Below, one piece after another: positions 1-14,101 of a stretch of 64,000 nt of DNA. Both the position numbers and the translations under genes were made by a program. Origin of the DNA: an uncultured Verrucomicrobiota bacterium. GTDB lineage: Bacteria; Verrucomicrobiota; Verrucomicrobiia; Opitutales; Opitutaceae. The notes beneath the pieces were generated by a model. The model was not told the DNA's origin. It searched no databases and saw only the letters and a list, made by a program, of their open reading frames with translations. Every line of letters begins with the position of its first letter. Position 1 is the stretch's first letter. Where the stretch lies: assembly GCA_903904685.1 (NCBI GenBank), contig CAIVDS010000026.1, positions 1 to 64,000 on the forward strand, read 5' to 3'.

Positions 1-648
1 CCTGCCGACGCCGCAGCCAAGGCAATGAGTTGGTTGCGCCCCGACAGGGTTTTGTCATTCGCTAGAAGATCGTGGCAGATGGACAAGGTGCGTGCATCTT
101 CCTGCTGCTGTAGCAAATAAGAGAATAGCAGTTTGAGGTAATCCTTGTCAGTCCGGAAGTCGGGAAGGCCGTCGAGCAGGAGTTGTTTAGCTTGTTCGGG
201 ACGCTTCCACGCGATGTAAAATTGAGCCAGTAGCAGGCGTCCATCTTTGTTTCCGGGAGACTTGGTAACACCAATGCGAAGGCTGTAAAATGACTCTCGA
301 TATTTCTCTGCCTTGAGTTGCTCCTGCGCCGTTTTGATATAGAAATCCCCTCGAGCGATTTGATACTGTTGCCAGCGGGACGGCAGCATGAGCATATCGG
401 CAAAACGCACGTCTGTGAAACCGCGTTGGTATTTCACAAAGAGAAACGCGGCGGAAGCGGTTCCAATCCAGATGAAGATCGCGAGCAGGATGAGTGTCAC
501 CGTCAGTCGGCCCCAGAAAATGTGAAATTGCCAGCCTTGCGCAGTACGCCTGAGCGACAACGGGTAAAAACGTTTGAGACTATGGACGCCGTCCGTCTGG
601 GGTATGACTATTTTAAATTCATCAACGTTAGGAGGTAAAGAGGACATA
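1..648 (-). CDS. Membrane-anchored helical-repeat (TPR-like) protein, partial at left edge
   Basis: The reading frame is open for all 216 codons from an ATG at 648 to the window edge, so the C-terminus is missing. The first 55 residues are cytosolic-looking. One membrane helix follows at about residues 61-79 (LTVTLILLAIFIWIGTASAA). The rest is amphipathic helical sequence with alternating Ala/Leu/Tyr positions (for example QAKQLLLDGLPDF and DYLKLLFSYLLQQQ), typical of tetratricopeptide-type repeats. This suggests a membrane-tethered scaffold exposing helical repeats outside the cell. No catalytic motif is visible. A strong purine run (CCTCTTTACCTCC on the plus strand) lies just inside the ORF rather than before it, so the start is chosen by the ATG and membrane topology. 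The function is unknown. Confidence 0.72.
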
Positions 649-680
649 TGAAAACAAGATAGTTCTGTGGGATGGTAATT

Positions 681-1016
681 TCAAGAGGCCAAAAGTCGAA
701 AGGATGTGTTGATCCCCCTGAAACGAATATTCATTGAGCGGGATTGGTCGACGGTTTGTTGAGGATGGATTCGCGGTCGAGTGGGCTTTGCCTCCGAGGG
801 CCGCCGCGTGGAAGCATTTTCTACGCAGAGGGCAGCACTGTTGACATTGTGTGCCATAGGAATGGTTGGCTGATACAGTTGTTGCATCCGAGCATTGCGC
901 CGTAGCAGTTGGCGCAGATCGCGGCTGAATCTTTTGATATCACACATTTGGGCCGTGGCGGCACCGGAAGAGATCACGAGCCCGAAAAATAGAAAAACTG
1001 ATGCGTGCGGGAGCAT
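681..1016 (-). CDS. Putative small exported protein
   Basis: This is a 111-residue ORF starting at ATG 1016; an in-frame TTG at 1040 would add 8 residues. The N-terminus looks like a signal peptide, with a hydrophobic core (SVFLFFGLVISSG) followed by AATAQ as a possible cleavage region. The remainder is basic and Arg-rich, with only two cysteines, and matches no family I recognise. It ends 32 bp before the start of the membrane protein on the same strand and could be co-transcribed with it. No convincing Shine-Dalgarno sequence is seen. The signal-peptide-like start is the only support, so this could be a chance ORF. Confidence 0.32.
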   Translation of the reverse strand: MLPHASVFLFFGLVISSGAATAQMCDIKRFSRDLRQLLRRNARMQQLYQPTIPMAHNVNSAALCVENASTRRPSEAKPTRPRIHPQQTVDQSRSMNIRFRGINTSFRLLAS

Positions 1017-1140
1017 ACCAATAACAAGTTTGCTGCGCAACGAGGTGGGCGCAAGGCCGGCAATCTAATGATAGGACACAGAGAAACGCAGGGGGGTGTT
1101 GACCGCCGCGTGCGGGTCTGTCCAAGCTTGGGTTGTTTGT

Positions 1141-1226
1141 GCCCTCGTGGTGGAATGGTAGACACTAGAGACTTAAAATCTCTTGTCCGTAAGGACGTGC
1201 CGGTTCGAGTCCGGCCGGGGGCACCA
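1141..1226 (+). tRNA. tRNA-Leu (TAA anticodon)
   Basis: The 7-bp acceptor stem (GCCCTCG with CGGGGGC, one T-G wobble) closes the molecule. The anticodon stem-loop is GAGACTTAAAATCTC with anticodon TAA. A long variable arm (TCCGTAAGGA) marks it as a class II tRNA. The T arm is GCCGGTTCGAGTCCGGC. The 3' CCA is encoded at 1224-1226. A TTGACC hexamer at 1099-1104 could be its -35 element, but no good -10 follows. The CCA is the first part of a perfect inverted repeat, listed separately. Confidence 0.95.
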
Positions 1227-1252
1227 TATTAATAAGTAGCTTATTAATATGG
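1224..1252. repeat. Perfect 13-bp inverted repeat at the tRNA 3' end
   Basis: CCATATTAATAAG at 1224-1236 and CTTATTAATATGG at 1240-1252 are exact reverse complements separated by TAG. The left arm starts with the encoded CCA of tRNA-Leu. The stem is AT-rich and no T-tract follows, so it is not a textbook intrinsic terminator. It may be a transcription end, a processing signal or the scar of a tRNA-targeting element. Confidence 0.7.
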
Positions 1253-1415
1253 AGAAAATAATAGCCGGAACAAATAGGCTAACTGCCAACGCCACTACCA
1301 ATACGTCCAGCGTACTGCACCGTTGTTTTAGCCGATAAAATAACTCTCGGGATCTTTTTAAGGCACCGTAATGATGATGGGAAAGCGCCTATCTGGTATC
1401 GCCCAGCCTGAAGAC

Positions 1416-2960
1416 TCACGTCGCCGTCTCGGTGAAACGGCTTTCGCGGATGACCGTGATCTTGATCGTGCTCGGGTATTGCAGCTCCGCCTCGATGCGC
1501 AGGCGCAGTTCCTTGGCAAGCTCATGCGCCTGCTCGTCGGTCACCTGCTGCGGATTGACCACCACGCGCACCTCGCGGCCCGCCTGAATGGCATAAGCCT
1601 GCTGCACGCCTTCAATGGACATCGCCAGTTTCTCCAGACGGTCGAGACGCTGGATGTATCCCGTCATCGACTCGGCGCGCGCCCCGGGACGGACGGCGGA
1701 AACCGTATCGGCCAAGATCACCAACCCGGCGTAAACCGTCTCGGGTTTCACCTCTTCGTGGTGGGCAGCAATGGCATTGACCACAATGGGCGTCTCGCCG
1801 TGGCGTTTAACAAAATCGGCGCCGATGGTGGCGTGACTGCCCTCATAATCGCCGTCAATGGCCTTGCCCACATCGTGCAAGAGGCCCGCGCGCTTGGCGA
1901 TGTTCGGGTCGAGGCCCAACTCGCTCGCGAGCATGGAACAGAGGAAGCCGACCTCGATGGAGTGATCGAGGGCGTTCTGAGTGTAGGAAAACCGATATTT
2001 CAGCTTGCCGAGCACCTTGATGATCTCGGGGTGCAGGCCGTTGATACCGAGCTTTTGCAGGGCGTCTTCGCCGGATTGCTGGACGTTAAGGTCAACTTCC
2101 TCTCGTGCCCGGGCGTAAAACTCCTCGATGGAAGCAGGGTGGATGCGTCCGTCTTTCACGAGCGCTTCCAAGGCGATGCGGGCGATCTCACGTCGCACCG
2201 GATCGAACGACGAGATCAGCACCATCTGCGGGGACTCGTCGATGAGGAGCGTCACGCCGGTGGTGCCCTCGAAGGATTTGATATTGCGACCCTCGCGGCC
2301 GATAATTCGACCCTTCATATCCTCGGACGGCAGCTGGACGATGGTCGCGATGATGTCGTTGTTGGGCTGGGAGGCGAGGCGCTGCATCGCGGTGATGAGG
2401 ATGCGCTTGGCTTCGTTGCTGAGATCCTGCTCGGAGCGATCGAGGATCTGGCGCTTCATCGCGCGCAACTCGTCCTGACACTCCAATTGCACCTCTTCGC
2501 GGAGGGCATGCTTGATTTCGTCGGCATCCATCTGCGAGACGCCCTCAAGACGCTTGCGTATGGATTTGGACATTGCGCGCATCGAGTCGCGAGCCTGCCG
2601 GATGGCGCCGTTTTCCCGGGCAAGACGCTCGCTTTTTTGCTCAAGCTGGTGGTCGAGCAAGCCAAGCGATTCTTCGTGGACGCGGATTTCGCGCAGCTTG
2701 ATCTCAACCTCGATTTCACGGCGGTCGAACTCGCGATTGTGCTCAGCGCGGCGGGCGACGAGCTCCTCCTCGACACGTTGCTTGATCTCCTGGCCGGCGA
2801 CGGCGGCCTCGCGGCGGGCCACCTCTTTCAACTCTTCGGCACGCTCGACGGCGCTGTTGCGTATCTGCCGCGTCAGCAGCCACACGACCATAAATCCCGC
2901 GCTCACCCCGAGCGCAATGGCCGCCGCCAGCGTCCACCACATCGGGTCGCCTTCGGGCAT
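1416..2960 (-). CDS. rny: Ribonuclease Y
   Basis: Membrane-anchored endoribonuclease that starts mRNA decay. The domain order is complete: an N-terminal membrane helix (MWWTLAAAIALGVSAGFMVVWLL), a long charged coiled coil, a KH RNA-binding domain with GRIIGREGRNIKSFE, and an HD phosphohydrolase domain with LLHDVGKA as the metal-binding His-Asp pair. The chosen ATG gives 514 residues, close to the usual family length. A TTG 66 bp upstream would add a 22-residue hydrophilic leader before the membrane helix, which is less typical. It is monocistronic by spacing, with the tRNA downstream and a GH28-like gene upstream on the same strand after 190 bp. Confidence 0.95.
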   Translation of the reverse strand: MPEGDPMWWTLAAAIALGVSAGFMVVWLLTRQIRNSAVERAEELKEVARREAAVAGQEIKQRVEEELVARRAEHNREFDRREIEVEIKLREIRVHEESLGLLDHQLEQKSERLARENGAIRQARDSMRAMSKSIRKRLEGVSQMDADEIKHALREEVQLECQDELRAMKRQILDRSEQDLSNEAKRILITAMQRLASQPNNDIIATIVQLPSEDMKGRIIGREGRNIKSFEGTTGVTLLIDESPQMVLISSFDPVRREIARIALEALVKDGRIHPASIEEFYARAREEVDLNVQQSGEDALQKLGINGLHPEIIKVLGKLKYRFSYTQNALDHSIEVGFLCSMLASELGLDPNIAKRAGLLHDVGKAIDGDYEGSHATIGADFVKRHGETPIVVNAIAAHHEEVKPETVYAGLVILADTVSAVRPGARAESMTGYIQRLDRLEKLAMSIEGVQQAYAIQAGREVRVVVNPQQVTDEQAHELAKELRLRIEAELQYPSTIKITVIRESRFTETAT

Positions 2961-3150
2961 CGTCACGGCAAAAATCTCGGAAACGGCTGGATTCAAGAAA
3001 GCCGAATGGTGCGGGCCATGCGGCAAAGTTCAACCCCGCAATCAGCGAGCGACGCCTTTTGCCTGCTTCGCAAGGTGCAGTCGCTGGCCGGGTGACGGCG
3101 TCGTTTACGCGTAACCCTCCGTCCGGAATGATGGTCTCAGACAGACGAGT

Positions 3151-4299
3151 TCAGTTGATGCGCAGCTCCTTAAATGCGGCGTCGGTCATCGTACAGGTTT
3201 CACCGAAGACGACCGACGACACGTTGCCCGGCGCGCCATTGACCAACAACTGGCGCACGGCCACATGCCTCAATCGCAGCGTTGGCGTGGCGGGAGCCAG
3301 GTCCGCCGCCAAGTCGCGGCGGAAGTTCGCGATCCGGAAATTCGTCATCCGCGTCTCCAACCGCAGCAAGGCGACGTCGTTGGCCTTCGATTTCCCCACG
3401 AGAAAATCCTCCGCGTTGATGTTGGTCAGAAATCCCACGCCGTCGGGAAACGGCGGCGTCTTCTCGTCGAACACCTGCACGCGACACCCGCGTGCCGCAT
3501 CGCAGTTGATCGCCGCGACCTCGCAGGTCCCGCGCACGCCTCGAATCGACACGTTCTCGATCGGCGAAAAAACGCTGAGCAACCGCACGAAACTGTGACA
3601 GCCCTGCGCCTCGATGTCCTCGATGCGAATGTTGCGGATAGGCCCGGAGGTCATGCCGTTCACCTCGGTGCGAGTCAGCGCGTCGTCCGCGTTGAGCGCG
3701 ATCATGTCGTCACCGGTCACCCCCGGATGCAGTCCCTTGATGTCGCGGATCACACCGTCCTCGCAATGCCCGCCGAGGTGGATGCCGTCGTTGTTATGCC
3801 GCACACGATCCGCACTGAAGCGAATCTTCTCAACCTGAAACCCGCGCACCTCCGTCAACCGCACATGGTAGGCTTCCGCATCGTGCAGGTGCAGGTTGGT
3901 CAATCGCAGGCCCCGCACGTTGCGGAAATGCATCATCGCACCGGAGCAGCCGTAATCAAACAAGCCCGGCGGCCGGGTGTTGCCCGCGTTGTTGCCATCC
4001 CAGCAGCCACCTTCGATCACGATGTCGGCATCGCCCGTCGCAGGATTGGCATTGGTGATCAGATAGTCGTCGGGAGTTTTTGCCACGCCGGCCGCCAGTC
4101 GCAGGCGCGCCTTGGGATCGAGACGGAGCCGGACACCCGAACCGATGCGCAGGACGCGGCCGATCAGATAGTTTTTCCCCGGCACCGTGACGGTGCCGGG
4201 TCCGGCCGCGAGCGCGCGCTGAAACGCCTCGCCATCGTCGGAGAGCCCGTCGCCACGGGCACCGTAATCCAAAACCGTCCGACCGTGGTTGTTCGTCAT
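3151..4299 (-). CDS. GH28-like right-handed beta-helix protein
   Basis: The 382-residue protein opens with VLDYGARGDGLSDD, the usual N-terminus of pectate-lyase-3/GH28-type beta-helices. It then has short beta-rungs and an NNDGIH...GDDMIAL segment that resembles the NTDGID and DDCIAI active-site blocks of glycoside hydrolase family 28. The later GHG and RIK motifs of classical polygalacturonases are not apparent, so the exact substrate is open. No signal peptide is seen, implying action on imported oligosaccharides. An upstream TTG would add 13 residues. It is divergent from the GH2 gene; the 218 bp between them probably holds both promoters. Confidence 0.8.
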   Translation of the reverse strand: MTNNHGRTVLDYGARGDGLSDDGEAFQRALAAGPGTVTVPGKNYLIGRVLRIGSGVRLRLDPKARLRLAAGVAKTPDDYLITNANPATGDADIVIEGGCWDGNNAGNTRPPGLFDYGCSGAMMHFRNVRGLRLTNLHLHDAEAYHVRLTEVRGFQVEKIRFSADRVRHNNDGIHLGGHCEDGVIRDIKGLHPGVTGDDMIALNADDALTRTEVNGMTSGPIRNIRIEDIEAQGCHSFVRLLSVFSPIENVSIRGVRGTCEVAAINCDAARGCRVQVFDEKTPPFPDGVGFLTNINAEDFLVGKSKANDVALLRLETRMTNFRIANFRRDLAADLAPATPTLRLRHVAVRQLLVNGAPGNVSSVVFGETCTMTDAAFKELRIN

Positions 4300-4493
4300 G
4301 GAGCCGTAGTGAATGAGCCCTGCGACCGGCCGCGACAAGCCGTGAGCGTATGCAAACAGTTGCGGCCCGCCATCCCCTGATCCGCCGATTATTCTTGGTA
4401 TTAAACCAATCCATCGACGAAAGTTCCCCTCTTATTCGGCTTTTCATGTCATTGTTTTCCGTCGTCACTTCACCCTGCCACGCGCCAAACTGA

Positions 4494-7757
<3,264 letters not shown>

Positions 7758-7934
7758 CTGTCGCGAAGTTTGATCCCGATGTCATCCAACACACTCCGTT
7801 TCACGTTGAAACAACCCCGGAATCCGACGCAAAGATGAGTCCGTTTGATTTCATCATCAGAAATAGAATTAGTTCCGTTTCCCTACAGGAATGCCCATTT
7901 ACATCTGGTTAACTGACGCGCAAGTCTGACGTAT

Positions 7935-9839
7935 ATGTTCCGCTATCGCCCCATTTCTTTCACCCAAGTCGAGATCCGGGACGCTTTCTGGAGCGAACGC
8001 CAGCGCGTGAACCACGAGCGTTCCTTGCCGAAGCAATACGATCTGTGCTCCCGCACCGGCCGCTTCGACGCCCTCCGTCTACGGTGGCGCCCGGGTAGCG
8101 ACCTGCCCAAGCCGCACATTTTCTGGGATTCCGACACCGCCAAGTGGCTCGAAGCCGCCTGCTACGCCTGCCAGCTCCGGCCCGACGCCGCGCTCCGGCA
8201 AAAGATCGATGAGGTCGCCGCCCTTTTCGTCGCCGCGCAGCAACCCGACGGTTATCTCAACTCACACTTCACGGTCGTTCGCCCGGAGGAACGCTGGACC
8301 AATCTCCGCGACGATCATGAACTGTATTGCGCCGGCCACTTCATCGAAGCCGCCGTCGCCCGCCATATCCTGACCGGTGGCGGCGTCCTCCTGAACGCCG
8401 CGCGCCGCCTGGCCGACCTCATCGCCGACCGCTTCGGTACGGCACCGGGCCAGATGCCCGGTTATTGCGGCCATGAGGAAATCGAACTCGCGCTCGTGCG
8501 ACTTTATCGTGCGACCGGCGAACGGCGCTACCTCGATCTGGCCTCGTATTTCGTGGACCAACGCGGACAATCGCCGGCATTCTTTGCCGAGGAGGAAAAA
8601 CTCCGGGGAGGCCTCGCGACCGCCCGATCCAACCTCGCCTCTCAACAGGCCCACCAACCGGTGCGGGATCAGCGCGAGGTCGTCGGCCACGCCGTGCGTG
8701 CGATGTATCTGTATTGCGGCATGACCGACCTGGCCGACCTCACCGAAGACGACACGCTCCTGCAGGCGTGCCGACATCTCTGGCGCAATCTCACCCGCTG
8801 CAAGCTCTACATCACCGGCGGCATCGGCAGCACCTGGGAAAACGAGGCGTTCACCTCGAACTACGACCTGCCCAACGAACGCGCCTACTGCGAAACCTGC
8901 GCGAGCGTCGCCCTCGTTTTCTGGTCGCACCGAATGCTGCAGGACGCGGGCGATGGCGACTGCGCCGCCGTGATGGAGCGTGCGCTCTACAACGGCGCCC
9001 TTTCCGGCATGTCTCTCGATGGCGAGAAATTTTTTTATCAGAATCCTCTGGCCTCCCTTGGCAAACACCACCGCCAGGAGTGGTTCGAATGTGCGTGCTG
9101 TCCCTCCAACCTGTCTCGGCTCCTCGGCACCCTCGGCAGCCATCTCGCGTCCACCGGGCCCGACTCGCTGCTCCTTCATCTCTACATCGGCGGCAAGTTC
9201 GCGTTCGCCTTGGATAACGGTGTTCGCGGACGGATCTCGCTTATCACCGATCTGCCCTGGTCTGGTTGCACCCGCCTTGTCCTGGCACTGAATTCGTCGT
9301 CCGCGCCCGAGCCGTCCGGCACCGTGCTGTGGCGGTTGCTCCTGCGCATACCCGACTGGAGCCGCGCCTTTCGCATCAGCGTCAACGGCAAGGAACCCGT
9401 CTGGTCGACCGAACGCGGTTACGCATGCATTGAACGCGTCTGGTGCGACGGCGACACGGTGGAGATCACCATGGAGCTGCCGATTCTCCGGCTCGTTTCC
9501 GATCCGCGCGTCGTCTCCAACGCCGGCCAGACAGCCCTGCAGCGCGGCCCCTTTGTTTACTGCATCGAAGACGCCGATTTTGAAGCCGGGGCATTGTCCG
9601 CCACCCTTCCTCATGATGCCGAACTGGCCGCGCGCCATATCTCCGATCTTCTTGGCGGCGTCACCGTGCTTGAAGGTCTTGTTTCGGTCGCGAAAGCGCA
9701 CGCGACTGATCCAGCAGACGCCCTTTACCGGCCTGTTTGCGAGAGGGTCATGCGTTCCATACCATTCCGGGCGATCCCTTACTTTGCCTGGGACAATCGT
9801 CAGCCCGGTGCGATGCGGGTCTGGATACCCATTGCATAA
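7935..9839 (+). CDS. Glycoside hydrolase family 127 (beta-L-arabinofuranosidase, DUF1680)
   Basis: The 634-residue protein begins with the family-typical RYRPISFTQVEIRDAFWSER and carries a long alpha/alpha-barrel. The Zn/cysteine site known from Bifidobacterium HypBA1 is visible: an NEAF glutamate, then CETCAS (Glu-x-Cys), then ECACCPSN with the paired cysteines, one of which acts as the nucleophile in the family. It should remove beta-L-arabinofuranose from plant or glycoprotein side chains. There is no signal peptide. It lies 177 bp after the GH2 gene on the same strand, consistent with the same catabolic locus. Specificity within GH127 cannot be fixed from sequence alone. Confidence 0.9.
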   Translation: MFRYRPISFTQVEIRDAFWSERQRVNHERSLPKQYDLCSRTGRFDALRLRWRPGSDLPKPHIFWDSDTAKWLEAACYACQLRPDAALRQKIDEVAALFVAAQQPDGYLNSHFTVVRPEERWTNLRDDHELYCAGHFIEAAVARHILTGGGVLLNAARRLADLIADRFGTAPGQMPGYCGHEEIELALVRLYRATGERRYLDLASYFVDQRGQSPAFFAEEEKLRGGLATARSNLASQQAHQPVRDQREVVGHAVRAMYLYCGMTDLADLTEDDTLLQACRHLWRNLTRCKLYITGGIGSTWENEAFTSNYDLPNERAYCETCASVALVFWSHRMLQDAGDGDCAAVMERALYNGALSGMSLDGEKFFYQNPLASLGKHHRQEWFECACCPSNLSRLLGTLGSHLASTGPDSLLLHLYIGGKFAFALDNGVRGRISLITDLPWSGCTRLVLALNSSSAPEPSGTVLWRLLLRIPDWSRAFRISVNGKEPVWSTERGYACIERVWCDGDTVEITMELPILRLVSDPRVVSNAGQTALQRGPFVYCIEDADFEAGALSATLPHDAELAARHISDLLGGVTVLEGLVSVAKAHATDPADALYRPVCERVMRSIPFRAIPYFAWDNRQPGAMRVWIPIA

Positions 9840-9940
9840 ACTTGCCGCAGGGTTGCCGGCTTCATCACCAAACCGTGGCTTAATAAGGTCGCTGAGTTTT
9901 ATACTTTCCCGCCTAAAAAGGCTTCATGACTCTTTCCCGT

Positions 9941-9960
9941 GTTGCGCCACTCCGCGCAAC
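9941..9960 (+). other. Hairpin upstream of rodA
   Basis: GTTGCGC at 9941-9947 and GCGCAAC at 9954-9960 form a perfect 7-bp stem with a 6-base loop. It ends 17 bases before the GTG start of rodA, so it would sit in the mRNA leader and could affect initiation. No T-run follows. Confidence 0.45.
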
Positions 9961-9977
9961 CGGTTTGTTGAATCCTT

Positions 9978-11213
9978 GTGGCCAGCACCCTCCGCACTCC
10001 CTTCGAACTCCTAGGCGTCTTCAAAACGACGACGCGGGTGCGCTTCGATTGGGTCACGCCGCTCGTCCTGCTGGCGTTGAGCGGCATAGGAGTGGCGTTT
10101 ATCTATAGCGCCCAGTTTTCCACGTCTCAGAACAACTGGATCACACAACTCGTCTGGCTGTCCGCGGGCGCGGTGCTTTACGTCGCGGTGTCGCTGATCG
10201 ACTACCGCTTCTGGCTGAGTTTCGCCCACTGGTTTTATTTCGCCTGCATCGTGGCGCTGGTCCTCGTGCTGCTACCGGGGGTCGGCACGGAACATTTTGG
10301 CGCCCAGCGCTGGCTCGACCTCGGATTTTTCGCTCTGCAACCGTCCGAACCGGTCAAGGCCGCCGTCCTTCTGGTCACCGCCGGCATCTTGGTGCGCTCC
10401 CAAGTGGGCACCGTGAACCAGTCGCTGGGCACTTTGGGCAAATTGGCTCTTGCGACAGGTCTGCCGATCTTCCTTATCCTGTTACAACCCGATCTTAAAT
10501 CGGCGATTGTGCTGCCCCCCGTGGTGTTCTCCATGCTCTACATCTCCAACCTATCGACCCGCTTTTTCGTGGCGGCGCTGGGTGCTTTTCTGCTCCTTGT
10601 GGGCGTCGTGGCCTGGGACACCTACAGCTACAAGAACTTCATCCATGAAAATCACTTGGACTACTCCAAGGATCGGGGAAAATTTGAAGCGCACTCATGG
10701 TTGCCGCTGCACGATTACCAGCGCAACCGCATCATTTCGTTCACCGACCCGTTCGAAATCGATCCCACTGGCGTGGGTTGGAATCAGAGCCAGTCCATGA
10801 TCTCGGTCGGCTCCGGCGGTCTCACCGGCAAGGGTTGGACGAAGGGCACGCAGGCCCAGCTCGGCTATCTGCCTCGCGCGGTCGCGCACAACGATTTTAT
10901 CTTCTCGGTCATCGCCGAGGAAAAAGGTTTTTTGGGAAGTCTTACGGTTCTGGGTCTGTTTGGAATTCTGATGTTTAACGGCATACGCGTCGCCGGGCTC
11001 GCCCGCGACCGCTTCGGCACCCTGATCGCCATCGGCGTGACGGTGCTGTTCGCGGTGCATGTGTTCGTGAATATCGCGATGACCATCGGACTCGTGCCCA
11101 TCACGGGCATACCGCTTCCCTTTATCAGCTACGGTGGCTCCTTTGTGCTTAGTTGCTGCTTGCTGCAAGGACTGGTTCAAAGCGTCTATCGCTTCCGAAA
11201 GGACTTCACGTGA
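9978..11213 (+). CDS. rodA: Rod-shape SEDS glycosyltransferase RodA
   Basis: Integral membrane peptidoglycan glycosyltransferase that works with a class B PBP to build the lateral wall. About ten membrane helices are visible. SEDS signatures include GAQRWLDLGFFALQPSEPVK, LQPDLKSA (with the conserved Asp region), GSGGLTGKGWTKGTQ and the C-terminal IGLVPITGIPLPFISYGGS. The start is GTG; no ATG occurs in the first helix region, and the 411-residue product has a normal length. It precedes the RNase E/G gene by 99 bp on the same strand. No mreBCD or PBP2 gene is in the window. Confidence 0.95.
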   Translation: MASTLRTPFELLGVFKTTTRVRFDWVTPLVLLALSGIGVAFIYSAQFSTSQNNWITQLVWLSAGAVLYVAVSLIDYRFWLSFAHWFYFACIVALVLVLLPGVGTEHFGAQRWLDLGFFALQPSEPVKAAVLLVTAGILVRSQVGTVNQSLGTLGKLALATGLPIFLILLQPDLKSAIVLPPVVFSMLYISNLSTRFFVAALGAFLLLVGVVAWDTYSYKNFIHENHLDYSKDRGKFEAHSWLPLHDYQRNRIISFTDPFEIDPTGVGWNQSQSMISVGSGGLTGKGWTKGTQAQLGYLPRAVAHNDFIFSVIAEEKGFLGSLTVLGLFGILMFNGIRVAGLARDRFGTLIAIGVTVLFAVHVFVNIAMTIGLVPITGIPLPFISYGGSFVLSCCLLQGLVQSVYRFRKDFT

Positions 11214-11312
11214 AAATGAAGCCTGGATTCGATATCGACCGCTCTGCCGGAATTTCCTGCGCCGCGACCAAAGACCAAGGGTGCCCCGTCAAACCAAACG
11301 ACAACACCCACC

Positions 11313-13064
<1,752 letters not shown>

Positions 13065-13084
13065 ACGACTCGGTCTCCCTCTCC

Positions 13085-13116
13085 AAACGCCGGCCCTCAA
13101 CAGGCCGGCGTTTTTT
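13085..13116 (+). terminator. Intrinsic terminator after the RNase E/G gene
   Basis: AACGCCGGCC pairs with GGCCGGCGTT across a short loop (CTCAACA) and continues into six T residues. It lies 20 bp after the stop codon. Confidence 0.9.
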
Positions 13117-13331
13117 ATGTCCGCCGACTAGCCGCCGAGGCTCAATCACCTCGACTTTCAACGTCCCGCCGGTCTTCGTATTACCCCCGTCGAAATTCGA
13201 AAGCGCACCCCTGATCTCGCCATGCCTCATTTCAAAAATCGTCCCTCGAAATCGGCGAGCCTTTGTCGAAATGTTATCCAGTGTTTTTCTTCGTAAAACG
13301 CAGTGCAGGCTAACAACACTGTTCGGAAAAA

Positions 13332-13502
13332 ATGAGACCATCGCTCATCATTATCATTCTAGTGCTAGTCGGATTGGTCGTCGCGTTTTTCATGAATACT
13401 GCTGATCGACCTCGTAAACCCTCGGGAAAAATCGATCCAGTGGAAGCGAGAAGCACTGGTGAATCGGAAACCAAAAATATCGGAAATAAGACGACCCAAT
13501 AG
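13332..13502 (+). CDS. Small single-pass membrane protein (56 aa)
   Basis: The ATG is preceded by GGAAAAA at suitable spacing. The product has one hydrophobic helix at residues 4-20 (SLIIIILVLVGLVVAFF) and then a charged 35-residue tail ending in TAG. It stands between the RNase E/G terminator and the DUF1648 gene on the same strand. No family is recognised. A clear helix-plus-tail design and a plausible ribosome site support it, but its small size leaves doubt. Confidence 0.5.
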   Translation: MRPSLIIIILVLVGLVVAFFMNTADRPRKPSGKIDPVEARSTGESETKNIGNKTTQ

Positions 13503-13572
13503 GGTCAGGACATAGATGCTAGATTTGAATAAAATTCCTTACGGTCGCCCGCCGCCCTGCGAACGCCACCCA

Positions 13573-14088
13573 ATGAAATTCTCCCGTCTCCCGCTCTACG
13601 TCTGGCTTTTCAGCCTCGCGCTCTTTGCTTTCTCGGTCGCGACTTCCTTCCCGAGCCTGCCCGAACGCCTCGCCACGCACTTCGATGCCGCCGGTCATCC
13701 CAACGGCTGGTCCTCGCGCACCGCCTACGTCGCCTTCTTCCCCGCTTTCACGCTCGGAGTTTCCGGGTTAGTGCTGGGGCTTACCTATTCGATCCGGTTC
13801 TTCCCCTCCTCGACGCTCAATGTGCCGCGTAGCGACTACTGGCGCACGCCGGAAAACTATCCCCGCGCCTGTGTCTTCATCTTCCGGCACACCTTCTGGT
13901 TCGCCGCGCTCATGACGCTCTTCATGCGATACGCTCACCAAAGCATCGCGACCGCCAATCTCGCCGCCCCGCCCATCCTGAACACCGGCGAACTCAATCG
14001 CAGCGCCGGTCTCTTTCTCGCCGGTCTCGCCTTGTGGATATTTTCCCTGGTCCATTTTTTCATCAAAGACGTCCGCTCCGCCAACTGA
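13573..14088 (+). CDS. DUF1648-type membrane protein
   Basis: The 171-residue protein has four predicted membrane helices. Near the N-terminus it carries LPERLATHFDAAGHPNGWSSR, the hallmark of DUF1648 domains found in SdpI-like membrane proteins. Starting at this ATG puts the first helix at residues 6-24; an upstream ATG at 13516 would add a 19-residue Pro/Arg-rich leader and is less likely. The molecular role is unknown. It is convergent with the TrmH-like gene, 13 bp away. Confidence 0.8.
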   Translation: MKFSRLPLYVWLFSLALFAFSVATSFPSLPERLATHFDAAGHPNGWSSRTAYVAFFPAFTLGVSGLVLGLTYSIRFFPSSTLNVPRSDYWRTPENYPRACVFIFRHTFWFAALMTLFMRYAHQSIATANLAAPPILNTGELNRSAGLFLAGLALWIFSLVHFFIKDVRSAN

Positions 14089-14101
14089 CGGAATCCCCTC
14101 G

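Noticed and set aside
1371-3095. Very long plus-strand ORF opposite RNase Y (and similar antisense ORFs opposite the GH2, GH127, RNase E/G and XseA genes)
   Set aside because: GC-rich codon use keeps antisense frames open; the sense strands encode complete known families, the antisense products do not.
9840-9977. Small coding frame between the GH127 and rodA genes
   Set aside because: A 60-codon frame overlaps the rodA start and the hairpin and shows no protein-like features.
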